DNA of 64,000 bases, from the NCBI RefSeq assembly GCF_000701365.1, contig NZ_JNIK01000003.1, positions 1-64,000 on the forward strand, written 5' to 3'. Position numbers and translations under genes: made by a program. Shown piece by piece: positions 8,788-16,161 of the stretch (position 1 is its first letter; every line of letters starts with the position of its first letter). A model generated the notes under the pieces. It did no database searches. It worked only from the letters and a program-made list of their open reading frames with translations, and was not told the origin of the DNA. Source of the DNA: Blastococcus sp. URHD0036. Its GTDB lineage: Bacteria > Actinomycetota > Actinomycetes > Mycobacteriales > Geodermatophilaceae.

Positions 8788-9791
8788 GCCGGGACCGGCT
8801 GGAGGACGCGCCGGATGGACTCGGCCAGGTCTCGAGGTCCGGGCAGGACCCGGAGGGCATCGTCTCCGGCGGGGATGGGCACGTCGAGCGCAGCGCACCG
8901 CACCACGGGCGCCCGCAGCGAGGAGAAGGCCTTCTCGGCCAGGACCGCCGCGATCTCCGCGCCGAAGCCACCGGTCCGGTGTGCCTCGTGGGTGATCACG
9001 GCCCGGCCGGTCTTCCGCACGGAGGTGAGGAGCGTGGGTTCGTCCAGGGGCACCAGGGTCCGGGGATCGACCACCTCCACCGAGATGCCCTCGGCGGCCA
9101 GCTGCTCGGCGACGGTCACCGCGACGGGCACCATGGCCCCGAGCGCCACGACGGTCACGTCGTCCCCCCGCCGGACCACCGAGGCCTCGCCGATCGGGAC
9201 CAGGTGGTCCCCGTCCGGGACCTCACCCGACACCGTCGAGTACATGCCCTTCTGCTCCATGAAGACGACCGGGTCGTCGCACCGCACCGCCGCCTTGAGC
9301 AGTCCCAGCGCGTCGGCCGGCGACGACGGCATCACCACGACGAGCCCGGGCGAGTGGCAGAACCAGGCCTCGTGGCTCTGCGAGTGCGCCGGTCCCGCTC
9401 CACCCATGTAGCCCTCGCCGCTGAGGTTGGTGCCGAACGGCAGGCGGACCACGATCGGCAGGCGGTTGCCTCCGCCGGTGACCGCGTACTCCTTGGACAT
9501 CGTCGTCATGACCTGGTCGAGGGCGACCGTCACGAAGTCGGCCATCTGCATCTCGATGATCGGCCGGAATCCCTCGATGGCCATCCCGATCCCGGTACCG
9601 GTGTAGCCGGTCTCCGAGATGGGGAACTCGATGACCCGTTCCGGACCGAAGCGCTCGTGCAGGCCGCGCGTGGTGCCGAAGAGGCCACCCAGGGGACCCA
9701 CGTCGATGCCCAGCAGGACGACCGACTCGTCGCGCGCCATCTCCTGGGCGTGCGCTTCGCCGATCGCCTCGCCGTACGTCATGGTGACCAT
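8784..9791 (-). CDS. TPP-dependent dehydrogenase E1 component, beta subunit
   Basis: A 335-residue transketolase-type pyrimidine-binding plus C-terminal domain protein, the beta half of an acetoin/branched-chain 2-oxoacid dehydrogenase-type E1. Recognisable segments are EFPISETGYTGTGIGMAIEG, the TMSKEYAVTGGG motif, and the C-terminal VEVVDPRTLVPLD. It follows the alpha subunit with overlap; ATG at 9791 or 9782 could start it, the latter as an ATGA overlap with the alpha stop at 9779. No E2 acyltransferase or E3 lipoamide dehydrogenase gene is present in the window, so the acceptor for the reaction is unclear. Confidence 0.85.
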   Translation of the reverse strand: MVTMTYGEAIGEAHAQEMARDESVVLLGIDVGPLGGLFGTTRGLHERFGPERVIEFPISETGYTGTGIGMAIEGFRPIIEMQMADFVTVALDQVMTTMSKEYAVTGGGNRLPIVVRLPFGTNLSGEGYMGGAGPAHSQSHEAWFCHSPGLVVVMPSSPADALGLLKAAVRCDDPVVFMEQKGMYSTVSGEVPDGDHLVPIGEASVVRRGDDVTVVALGAMVPVAVTVAEQLAAEGISVEVVDPRTLVPLDEPTLLTSVRKTGRAVITHEAHRTGGFGAEIAAVLAEKAFSSLRAPVVRCAALDVPIPAGDDALRVLPGPRDLAESIRRVLQPVPA

Positions 9792-10804
9792 GGCCCTCGA
9801 CCTCTCATCCAGGCGGGGACGTCGGAGGCGTGGCCCAGGGCCCACGCCTCCGCGTCGCTGTACCGAGCTGTGTGTCCCGGGCGCCGGGCGCGGTCGGCAC
9901 GCAGGGCCCGCGCCTCGGTCACCGCCCGGTCCACGATCGCGCTGAGTTCGCGCTCGATGCGCGCCTCCGCCTCCAGGGTGAGCTCTCCGGCGGAGATCAG
10001 CCGGTCGCGCTCGAAGGCGACGCAGTCGGCCGCGCGGGCTGCCGCGAGCTCCTCGGGCGTGCGCACGTCGTCGAGCGAGGAGACGTGCGGGCCCGGCCGC
10101 GAGACCTTGACCTCGAGGATGGTGGGCAGCCGATCGGCACGAGCCCGCTCGACCGCGGCGGCGGCCGCGGAGCGGACCGCGGTGACGTCCCGGCCGTCCA
10201 CGATCCGCGCGTCGATCCCGTATCCCGCGCCGCGCAGCGCCAGGTCCGTCGCCTTCGTCGACTCGGCGAAACGGGTGCTCAGGCCCAGGCCGTTGTTCTC
10301 GATGACGAACACGACGGGCAGGTCCTTGACGCCCGCGATGTTCATCGACTCGTGCACGGCCCCTTCGTTGGTGGCCCCGTCGCCGATGCAGGCCACGACG
10401 ACGTTCGGCTGCCGGCGCAGCCTGAAGGCCATCGCGAGCCCGACCGCCATGGGCAGCTGGCTGCCGACCAGCCCCGTGCTCCGGATCGTCCGGCCCTGAC
10501 CGGGGTGCTGCGCCCGCGGGCCCGGGATGAGGCCGAAGCCCTGGAGGACGAGTTCCCGGACGGTCAGCCCCCGCGCGTGCTGGACGGCGGCCCCGGACCG
10601 GTAGTGGGTCTGCACCGCGTCGTCGACACGCACGACCGAGCCGACGCCGACGCCGATCGCCTCGTGGTTGAGGGCGGAGTGGTGGCTCTGCAACTCGCCG
10701 GTGAGCGCGATCGCGGTGAGGCGGCTCTCGGCGAGGCGACAGCCGAGCATCGCCCGGTAGAGCGTCACCGCCGAGGTCTCCGGCAGTGCTGGCGCAACGG
10801 TCAT
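9779..10804 (-). CDS. TPP-dependent dehydrogenase E1 component, alpha subunit
   Basis: A 341-residue E1 alpha. The thiamine diphosphate motif spans GDGATNEGAVHESMN to VFVIENN near residues 148-178, with Mg/TPP ligands in GDG and NN. The N-terminal HHSALNHEAIGVG and RSTGLVGSQLPMAVGLA segments match the acetoin dehydrogenase E1 family. The ATG at 10804 has GGAG 8 nt upstream; the open frame to 10912 has no better site. It probably starts the tight block of five genes down to 5570, or continues the transcript of the amidohydrolase gene 166 bp upstream. The likely reaction is oxidative cleavage or decarboxylation of a 2-oxo or alpha-hydroxyketone intermediate. Confidence 0.85.
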   Translation of the reverse strand: MTVAPALPETSAVTLYRAMLGCRLAESRLTAIALTGELQSHHSALNHEAIGVGVGSVVRVDDAVQTHYRSGAAVQHARGLTVRELVLQGFGLIPGPRAQHPGQGRTIRSTGLVGSQLPMAVGLAMAFRLRRQPNVVVACIGDGATNEGAVHESMNIAGVKDLPVVFVIENNGLGLSTRFAESTKATDLALRGAGYGIDARIVDGRDVTAVRSAAAAAVERARADRLPTILEVKVSRPGPHVSSLDDVRTPEELAAARAADCVAFERDRLISAGELTLEAEARIERELSAIVDRAVTEARALRADRARRPGHTARYSDAEAWALGHASDVPAWMRGRGPWSP

Positions 10805-10970
10805 GTGTTGTCTCCACGGGCTCGGACAGCCGATGCCGCCTAGCGGTCGACGGCTGATCTCATGGGGTCGGACGACGCGAACCGCACGTCGCGCAGCGCC
10901 TGCGACCGACACGCGAGCGGGGTGCCGGCCACGGGGACCGGCACCCCACCTCGTGCGGTGGACGCGCAGG

Positions 10971-12236
10971 TCAGGCGGCGACGAGCTTCTCCGTCGGGTC
11001 GCACTTCATGAGCTTCGCGAGGGTGCTGCCCATGATCTGGGCCTTGTCCGCCTCCGGCAGCGGCTCGATCTCGTCGACGAACGACAGCGGGTCGCCGAGT
11101 CCCTCGGGATGCGGGTAGTCCGATCCGAACACGACCCGGTCCGCGCCGATGAGGTCGACGATCGTGAGCACGTCCTCCTCGAAGAAGGGGTGGACGACGA
11201 ACGACCGCCGGAAGGCCACCACCGGGTCCTCGTCGAAGGAGCCCGGGTCCCGCTCGTACACCTTCTGGAACTGCTTGAGCGCGGTGTGCACCCACTGGCT
11301 GCCGTTCTCGATCGGCATGAAGCGGATGCCGGGGAACCGCGTGGCCAGTCCGTGTCCGACGATCGAGTAGATGCAGTCCCGGATCGACCGGTACTCGCTG
11401 CCGACGAGCGCGGCGAACGGGCTGGCCTTCGCGAAGGGCTGGAACTCGTCGGTGATGCCGTCCCACTCGTTGACGTAGCGGCGCGAGCCGTCGTCCGACG
11501 AGTGCATGCCGACGAGCACGCCGGCCTCCTGCACCCGGGACCAGAAGGGGTCGAACTCCGGCAACGCCATGGATCGGCGGCGCACACCGAAGTCCGGCAC
11601 GGGTGCCGGCCGGACCAGGATCGCCCGGGCACCGCGCTCGACGACGTAGTCCAGCTCGCGGAGGGCCTCGTCGGGGATCGACAGGTTGATCACCGGCGTG
11701 GGGAAGATGCGGTTCTCGAAGTCGAACGTCCAGTGCTCGTGCATCCACTCGTTGAGCGCGTGCACCACGACCGCCGTCGCCTTGAGGTCGTCGGCCATGC
11801 GCTCCTCGAGCAGGCTGGCCAGCGTCGGCCACATCATCGCGCGGTCGATCCCCTGCTCGTCCAGCAGCTGGAGCCGGTCGGCGGGGTTGAAGAACGCCGG
11901 AGGCGACTCGATGTAGCGGGGCATCGCATCGGCCGGCCGCACCTCGTCCTTGGTGCTCCCGATGCCCACGATGTTCGTGCCGACGGTGTGCTTGGACGAC
12001 GGGTTCTTGCGGCGGAACTCCGCCTCCTGGAAGCCGGGCGGGGCCACCTTGTTGAACGTCGGGTTCGGGATGTACTCGCTGATCTTGTTCTTGAGTGCGA
12101 TCTTCGTCCGACCGTTGACCTGGACGTACTTGACCAGCCCGGCGTACTCCGGCGGGAGGTACTTCGTGAAGGCGTCGGTCGTCTCGTACATGTGGTTGTC
12201 CGCGTCGAACACCGGATAGCTCAGCGACTTCGGCAA
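10971..12236 (-). CDS. Amidohydrolase_2 family protein, second copy
   Basis: A 421-residue TIM-barrel metal-dependent hydrolase. Metal-site segments are VFDADNHMYE at the N-terminus (DxH form), GVLVGMHSSDDG in the barrel and VFGSDYPHPEGLG near the C-terminus. It has the longer insertion region of ~70 residues after the first strand seen in some actinobacterial members. The start is TTG at 12236 with AGGAGG 8 nt upstream. Operator-like site D lies 81 bp upstream, the same spacing as for the other amidohydrolase gene (82 bp). A ring-opening or C-C hydrolase or a decarboxylase role is possible; the specific reaction is unknown. Confidence 0.84.
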   Translation of the reverse strand: MPKSLSYPVFDADNHMYETTDAFTKYLPPEYAGLVKYVQVNGRTKIALKNKISEYIPNPTFNKVAPPGFQEAEFRRKNPSSKHTVGTNIVGIGSTKDEVRPADAMPRYIESPPAFFNPADRLQLLDEQGIDRAMMWPTLASLLEERMADDLKATAVVVHALNEWMHEHWTFDFENRIFPTPVINLSIPDEALRELDYVVERGARAILVRPAPVPDFGVRRRSMALPEFDPFWSRVQEAGVLVGMHSSDDGSRRYVNEWDGITDEFQPFAKASPFAALVGSEYRSIRDCIYSIVGHGLATRFPGIRFMPIENGSQWVHTALKQFQKVYERDPGSFDEDPVVAFRRSFVVHPFFEEDVLTIVDLIGADRVVFGSDYPHPEGLGDPLSFVDEIEPLPEADKAQIMGSTLAKLMKCDPTEKLVAA

Positions 12237-12316
12237 GGGGATGGCCTCCTGTGGCTCGGGCCCGCAGCTCGGGGTCGGGACCGCGTCGCGCGGACCACGA
12301 CTGGCTGGGCTCGTCG

Positions 12317-12330
12317 AATCTTACAAGGTT
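12317..12330. promoter_or_regulatory. Operator-like site D
   Basis: AATCTTACAAGGTT matches the island motif in both halves. It sits 81 bp upstream of the second amidohydrolase TTG start and so may control the whole leftward operon through to 5570. Confidence 0.55.
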
Positions 12331-12391
12331 CGCGCTGTTTGGGAAGTCTCGACCGTCCCGTGGTCGGCGGAGGTCCCGGGCGGACGTCGCG

Positions 12392-13138
12392 TCACTGCGT
12401 GAGCGCGACGGCCCGGATCGGGCTGCCGCTGCCGCCCTCGAACGGGAGGGGCATCCCGACGAAGGTGAACCTCGGCGAGGGGATCCGGTCGATGTGCACG
12501 AGGTTCTCGATGATCGCGATGAAGTCCCCGGCGTGGAGACCGAGCGACCGGGGCCGGAGGAAGTTCATGTGCACCGGCGCCTGCAGGTCCCCGGCCACCG
12601 TCTCGACCGTCGCGTTGTCGATGCCGACCGTCGTCACGCCCCGGCCGCGCAGCCACTCCCCCGCTGCGCGGGTCAGCCCCATGTGCCGGGTCAGGTAGGC
12701 GTCCGGATCGCTGTCGACGTTCTCCGACCAGCCCGTGTGGACGAGGACGATGTCGCCGGGCTCGACGACCGTCCCCGCACGATGTTCGGCCTCCTCCAGG
12801 ACGTCCGGCGTGACCTCCGCGCCGGGCCCCTTCACCGCCGAGCAGTCGAGCCAGATCGCCGGCCCGTACCCGCGCTCCACCGGCATGCGGTCGGCCGTGA
12901 ACTCCGACGTCGGGTCGGCGTGCCACACGGAGTCCATGTGGGTCCCCGTGTTGCCGTTGAGCACCCACTGCTCGTTGGCGAACGACAGCCGCTCACCGTC
13001 GTAGGGGTTCCGCCGGTCCATGTGCCGGTACATCGCGTGGTCCAGCGTCCCGGCGAGTCGGACCGGCGTCCGGCCGTGCGCCGGATGCCCGATCATGCCC
13101 TCGCGCAGCACCAGCGTGAGATCGGTGAAGACGGTCAC
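12392..13138 (-). CDS. Cyclase-family metal hydrolase (KynB-like fold)
   Basis: About 248 residues of the cyclase/kynurenine formamidase-like fold, which performs metal-dependent hydrolysis of ring amides, lactones or cyclic ketones. The family signature HxGTHxDxxxH appears as NTGTHMDSVWH (residues ~66-76), so the first metal-binding His is Asn here while the rest is kept. A later VLVHTGWSENV segment and VGIDNATVE match family blocks. The GTG start overlaps the crotonase stop (GTGA), which rejects the longer frame to 13204. It forms a two-gene unit with the crotonase at 13135-14049 and could open a ring in the island's pathway. Confidence 0.8.
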   Translation of the reverse strand: MTVFTDLTLVLREGMIGHPAHGRTPVRLAGTLDHAMYRHMDRRNPYDGERLSFANEQWVLNGNTGTHMDSVWHADPTSEFTADRMPVERGYGPAIWLDCSAVKGPGAEVTPDVLEEAEHRAGTVVEPGDIVLVHTGWSENVDSDPDAYLTRHMGLTRAAGEWLRGRGVTTVGIDNATVETVAGDLQAPVHMNFLRPRSLGLHAGDFIAIIENLVHIDRIPSPRFTFVGMPLPFEGGSGSPIRAVALTQ

Positions 13139-14049
13139 TGTCCGGCCGGCTCCCGCACGGCGAGGTGCTTGACGGCGGGGCGGACCGGCGGGGCCTCGTT
13201 CCACGCCGTGACGCCGTCCTCCGGCCTGGCCGCGGCCCAGCCGTCGTCATGGAGCTCGGCCCAGTGCGAGTGGTTGAGCTGGTGGATGGTGAAGCAGGCC
13301 TGCAGCGCGTTGTGGAAGCCCATGTTGTCGACGCTCTGGTTCACCGACTCCTTGATGAGCAGGGCCGACATCGTCGGGATCGCGGCGAGCCGTCGGGCGA
13401 AGTCCAGCGTGCGCGCGCCGAGGTCCTCCTCCGGGAAGACCTTGGACACCATGCCGAGCGCGTGGGCCTCGTCGGCGCCGATCGAGTCGCCCGTCATGAG
13501 CAGCTCCTTGGCCTTCCGTGGGCCGAACTCCCACGGGTGGCCGAAGTACTCGAGGCCGCACATGCCGAGCCGGGTACCGACCACGTCGGCGAAGGTCGCG
13601 TCCTCCGCCGCGGTGATGAAGTCACAGGCCCAGGACAGCATCAGACCGGCGGCGAAGACCTGGCCGTGGACCTGCGCGACGGTGACCTTGCGGAGGTTCC
13701 GCCACCGGAGCGTGTTCTGGAAGAAGTAGTGCCACTCCTGCAGCATCCGGTTCTCGGCTCCCACCCGGGTACCGCCGTTGATGCCGTAGCTGGGGTGGAG
13801 GCCGGGGCCCGGCGTCTGCTCCGCGATCGCCTCCCTCGACCCCAGGTCGTGTCCCGAGGAGAACATCGGGCCGGCGCCGCAGAGGATGACGACCCGGACA
13901 CCGTCATCGGCCTCGGCGCGCTCGAAGGCCTCGCCGAGCTCGACGAGGAGACCCCGGCTCTGCGCGTTGCGCGTCCGGACCCGGTCGAGGGTGATGCGCA
14001 CGATCGCGCCGTCGTCGAGGGGCTCGTACTGGATGTGCTTCCACGTCAT
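13135..14049 (-). CDS. Crotonase-superfamily protein lacking both hydratase glutamates
   Basis: A 304-residue crotonase fold with oxyanion-hole region FSSGHDLGSREA. At the two positions where enoyl-CoA hydratases carry Glu it has Met (FAAGLMLSWACD) and Val (FADVVGTRLGM). It is therefore unlikely to be a simple hydratase; C-C hydrolysis, isomerisation or dehydration of a CoA ester are alternatives known in this superfamily. The C-terminus is extended by ~40 residues. The ATG at 14049 has GGAGGA 7 nt upstream and is preferred over ATG 14064. It heads a leftward unit, with operator-like site E 137 bp upstream in a divergent region shared with the aldehyde dehydrogenase. Confidence 0.82.
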   Translation of the reverse strand: MTWKHIQYEPLDDGAIVRITLDRVRTRNAQSRGLLVELGEAFERAEADDGVRVVILCGAGPMFSSGHDLGSREAIAEQTPGPGLHPSYGINGGTRVGAENRMLQEWHYFFQNTLRWRNLRKVTVAQVHGQVFAAGLMLSWACDFITAAEDATFADVVGTRLGMCGLEYFGHPWEFGPRKAKELLMTGDSIGADEAHALGMVSKVFPEEDLGARTLDFARRLAAIPTMSALLIKESVNQSVDNMGFHNALQACFTIHQLNHSHWAELHDDGWAAARPEDGVTAWNEAPPVRPAVKHLAVREPAGQ

Positions 14050-14185
14050 CGTCGACTCCTCCATTGCCAGGGACGCAGCTCCTCGGCGGGTCGCCCGGGC
14101 TCGGGCCGACACGGCTGACAGGTCGAGGGACCAGGGCGAGAGCGCCGCCACTCATCCCGTCCCTGGTCCACGAGGAGTCGGATAG

Positions 14186-14199
14186 AATCTAATCAGGTT
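14186..14199. promoter_or_regulatory. Operator-like site E (divergent)
   Basis: AATCTAATCAGGTT lies between the leftward crotonase gene (start 14049) and rightward aldehyde dehydrogenase (start 14325), 137 and 126 bp from the two starts. One site could control both units. Confidence 0.57.
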
Positions 14200-14324
14200 C
14201 TCAGTGATTCGCCATCCCCGGTCGTCGATCTCCCCGTCACCGACTGCGGCCGCGAGCGCGGTCCGCACCGACGCGGTGCCCGACCGGACACCCATCGGCC
14301 ACCCCCGGAGACGAGGTCCCCTCC

Positions 14325-15812
14325 ATGTCGATCGACGCCACGCTGTCGACCGCACTGACCGACCCCACCCTGCTGCGCTCCGGTGCCGCCCTCGCGGGCG
14401 ACACCGGGCGATCGAGCGGAGCTGCCGGGGCCCTGTCGGTCGACGACCCCGGCACCGGCGAGCGGTTGGCCGTGCTCCCCTCGCTCGACCGAGCACAGGT
14501 GGCCGATGCCGTCGAGTCCGCACATCGGGCGCTCGGCGCCTGGCGGGGACGGTCGGGACACGAGCGGGCCGGCATCCTGCGCCGCTGGTCCGGCCTCGTG
14601 GTCGACAACGCGGGGGACCTCGCGACGATCATCGTCCGCGAGGAGGGCAAGCCGCTGCCCGAGGCCCGCGCCGAGGTCGCCTACGCGGCCTCGTTCATCG
14701 ACTGGTTCGCCGAGGAGGCGAAGCGGATCCGAGGCGATGTGTTCGACGGTCCGGAACCGTCGCGCAGGATCGTCGTCCTCAAGGAGCCCGTGGGCGTCGT
14801 CGCCGCCATCACGCCCTGGAACTTCCCCGCGGCCATGATCACGCGGAAGGTGGCCCCGGCCCTGGCCGCCGGGTGCACGGTCGTGCTCAAGCCCGCCGAG
14901 CAGACGCCGTTGACCGCGCTCGCCCTGGCCGAGCTGGCCCGCCGCGCGGGCGTTCCCGACGGCGTGCTCACCGTGGTCCTGGGCGATCCGAGGGAGATCG
15001 GCCCCGAACTGACCGGCAACCCGCTGGTGCGGAAGGTGACCTTCACCGGTTCCACGGAGGTGGGGCGGCTGCTGCTGGTCCAGTCGGCTGCGTCGGTCAA
15101 GCGGACCTCGATGGAGCTGGGCGGAAACGCCCCGGTCCTCGTCTTCGACGACGCCGACCTGGACGTGGCCGTCGACGGGATCCTGGCGGCCAAGTACCGG
15201 AACACCGGCCAGTCCTGCATCGGTGCCAACCGCGTCTACGTCCAGTCGGGCGTGTACGCGGAGGTGGTCGCAGAGCTCGCCCGGCGGGTGTCCCGGTTGA
15301 CCGTCGGCAGCGGCTTCGAGCCGGAGGTGCAGATCGGACCGCTCATCGACGAGTCCGCGGTCGAGAAGGTCGAGCAGCACGTCGCCGAGGCCGCCGGCCG
15401 GGGAGCGCGGATCGTCTGTGGCGGCTCCCGGCACGAACGCGGTGGGCGGTTCTTCCAGCCCACCGTGCTGGCCGACGTCTCCCCCGGCATGCTCATCACC
15501 CGCGAGGAGACCTTCGGCCCCGTTCTCGCGCTCATCCCGTTCGGCGACGAGTCCGAGGCCGTGCGGCTGGCGAACGACTCGGACTCCGGTCTCGCCAGCT
15601 ACCTGTTCACCCGGGACGCCGAGCGGTCGTGGCGGGTGGCCGCGGCCCTCGAGGCGGGCATGGTCGGGATCAACACCGGATCCATCTCGAACGAGGTCGG
15701 CCCGTTCGGAGGCGTCAAGCAGTCCGGGCTCGGACGCGAGGGCTCGGTGTACGGCATCGACGAGTACCTGGAGCTCAAGTACCTGTCCTGGGCGGGCGCC
15801 GGCGCGCGCTGA
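14325..15812 (+). CDS. NAD(P)-dependent aldehyde dehydrogenase, succinate-semialdehyde type
   Basis: A 495-residue aldehyde dehydrogenase of the GabD-like group, oxidising a semialdehyde or acyl aldehyde to the acid. ITPWNFPAAM and KPAEQTPLTA cofactor segments are followed by FTGSTEVGR, catalytic Glu264 in MELGGNAP and nucleophile Cys298 in GQSCIGANR. The C-terminal PFGGVKQSGLGREGS is characteristic of succinate-semialdehyde dehydrogenases. GACGAGG precedes ATG 14325. The large opposite-strand frame (14193-15434) is a GC-rich shadow. In the island it probably handles an aldehyde released during side-chain or ring cleavage. Confidence 0.9.
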   Translation: MSIDATLSTALTDPTLLRSGAALAGDTGRSSGAAGALSVDDPGTGERLAVLPSLDRAQVADAVESAHRALGAWRGRSGHERAGILRRWSGLVVDNAGDLATIIVREEGKPLPEARAEVAYAASFIDWFAEEAKRIRGDVFDGPEPSRRIVVLKEPVGVVAAITPWNFPAAMITRKVAPALAAGCTVVLKPAEQTPLTALALAELARRAGVPDGVLTVVLGDPREIGPELTGNPLVRKVTFTGSTEVGRLLLVQSAASVKRTSMELGGNAPVLVFDDADLDVAVDGILAAKYRNTGQSCIGANRVYVQSGVYAEVVAELARRVSRLTVGSGFEPEVQIGPLIDESAVEKVEQHVAEAAGRGARIVCGGSRHERGGRFFQPTVLADVSPGMLITREETFGPVLALIPFGDESEAVRLANDSDSGLASYLFTRDAERSWRVAAALEAGMVGINTGSISNEVGPFGGVKQSGLGREGSVYGIDEYLELKYLSWAGAGAR

Positions 15813-16161
15813 TCCGGCCGCTCGCCCGTTGCCGCAGGCCCTGCACGCCGATGAATCTCACCATGTTCTGTCGGCCGCGGTGCGGGGCGCCCCCGCGGTG
15901 CGACGAAAAGCCACATCGAGGCGTCCCCATCCCCACCAGCAAGCCGCTCACCAGCTCTTTCTCGGTTGGAGCAGCGGTCCTGGCACGTGCCGACGGCGAT
16001 CTCGCGGCAGGGTCCGCCACATCGCAACCCGGTAACGATGTCGGCGAATCTCCACCGATTCGCGCGCAAGCTAGTGACAGCGACCACAGCGGCGGTGCAG
16101 GGTCCGCGGAGCGGTCGCCCGATCGCGACGCGATCCCGGATCTGATGGGAGCACCCCGAAC
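15813..16161. other. Intergenic region with operator-like site F
   Basis: These 349 bp carry no credible gene. They contain operator-like site F at 15854-15867 and a GC-rich imperfect inverted repeat just after it (CCGCGG arms). The rest shows nothing I can name. Confidence 0.5.
15854..15867. promoter_or_regulatory. Operator-like site F
   Basis: AATCTCACCATGTT matches the island motif in both halves. It lies 295 bp upstream of the binding-lipoprotein gene, suggesting a long leader or an upstream promoter, and 42 bp past the aldehyde dehydrogenase stop. Confidence 0.55.

Noticed and set aside
14193-15434. A 413-codon leftward frame opposite the aldehyde dehydrogenase
   Set aside because: It is fully antisense to a clear aldehyde dehydrogenase, has no domain, and is Arg/Gly/Asp-rich as expected of GC-rich shadow frames.
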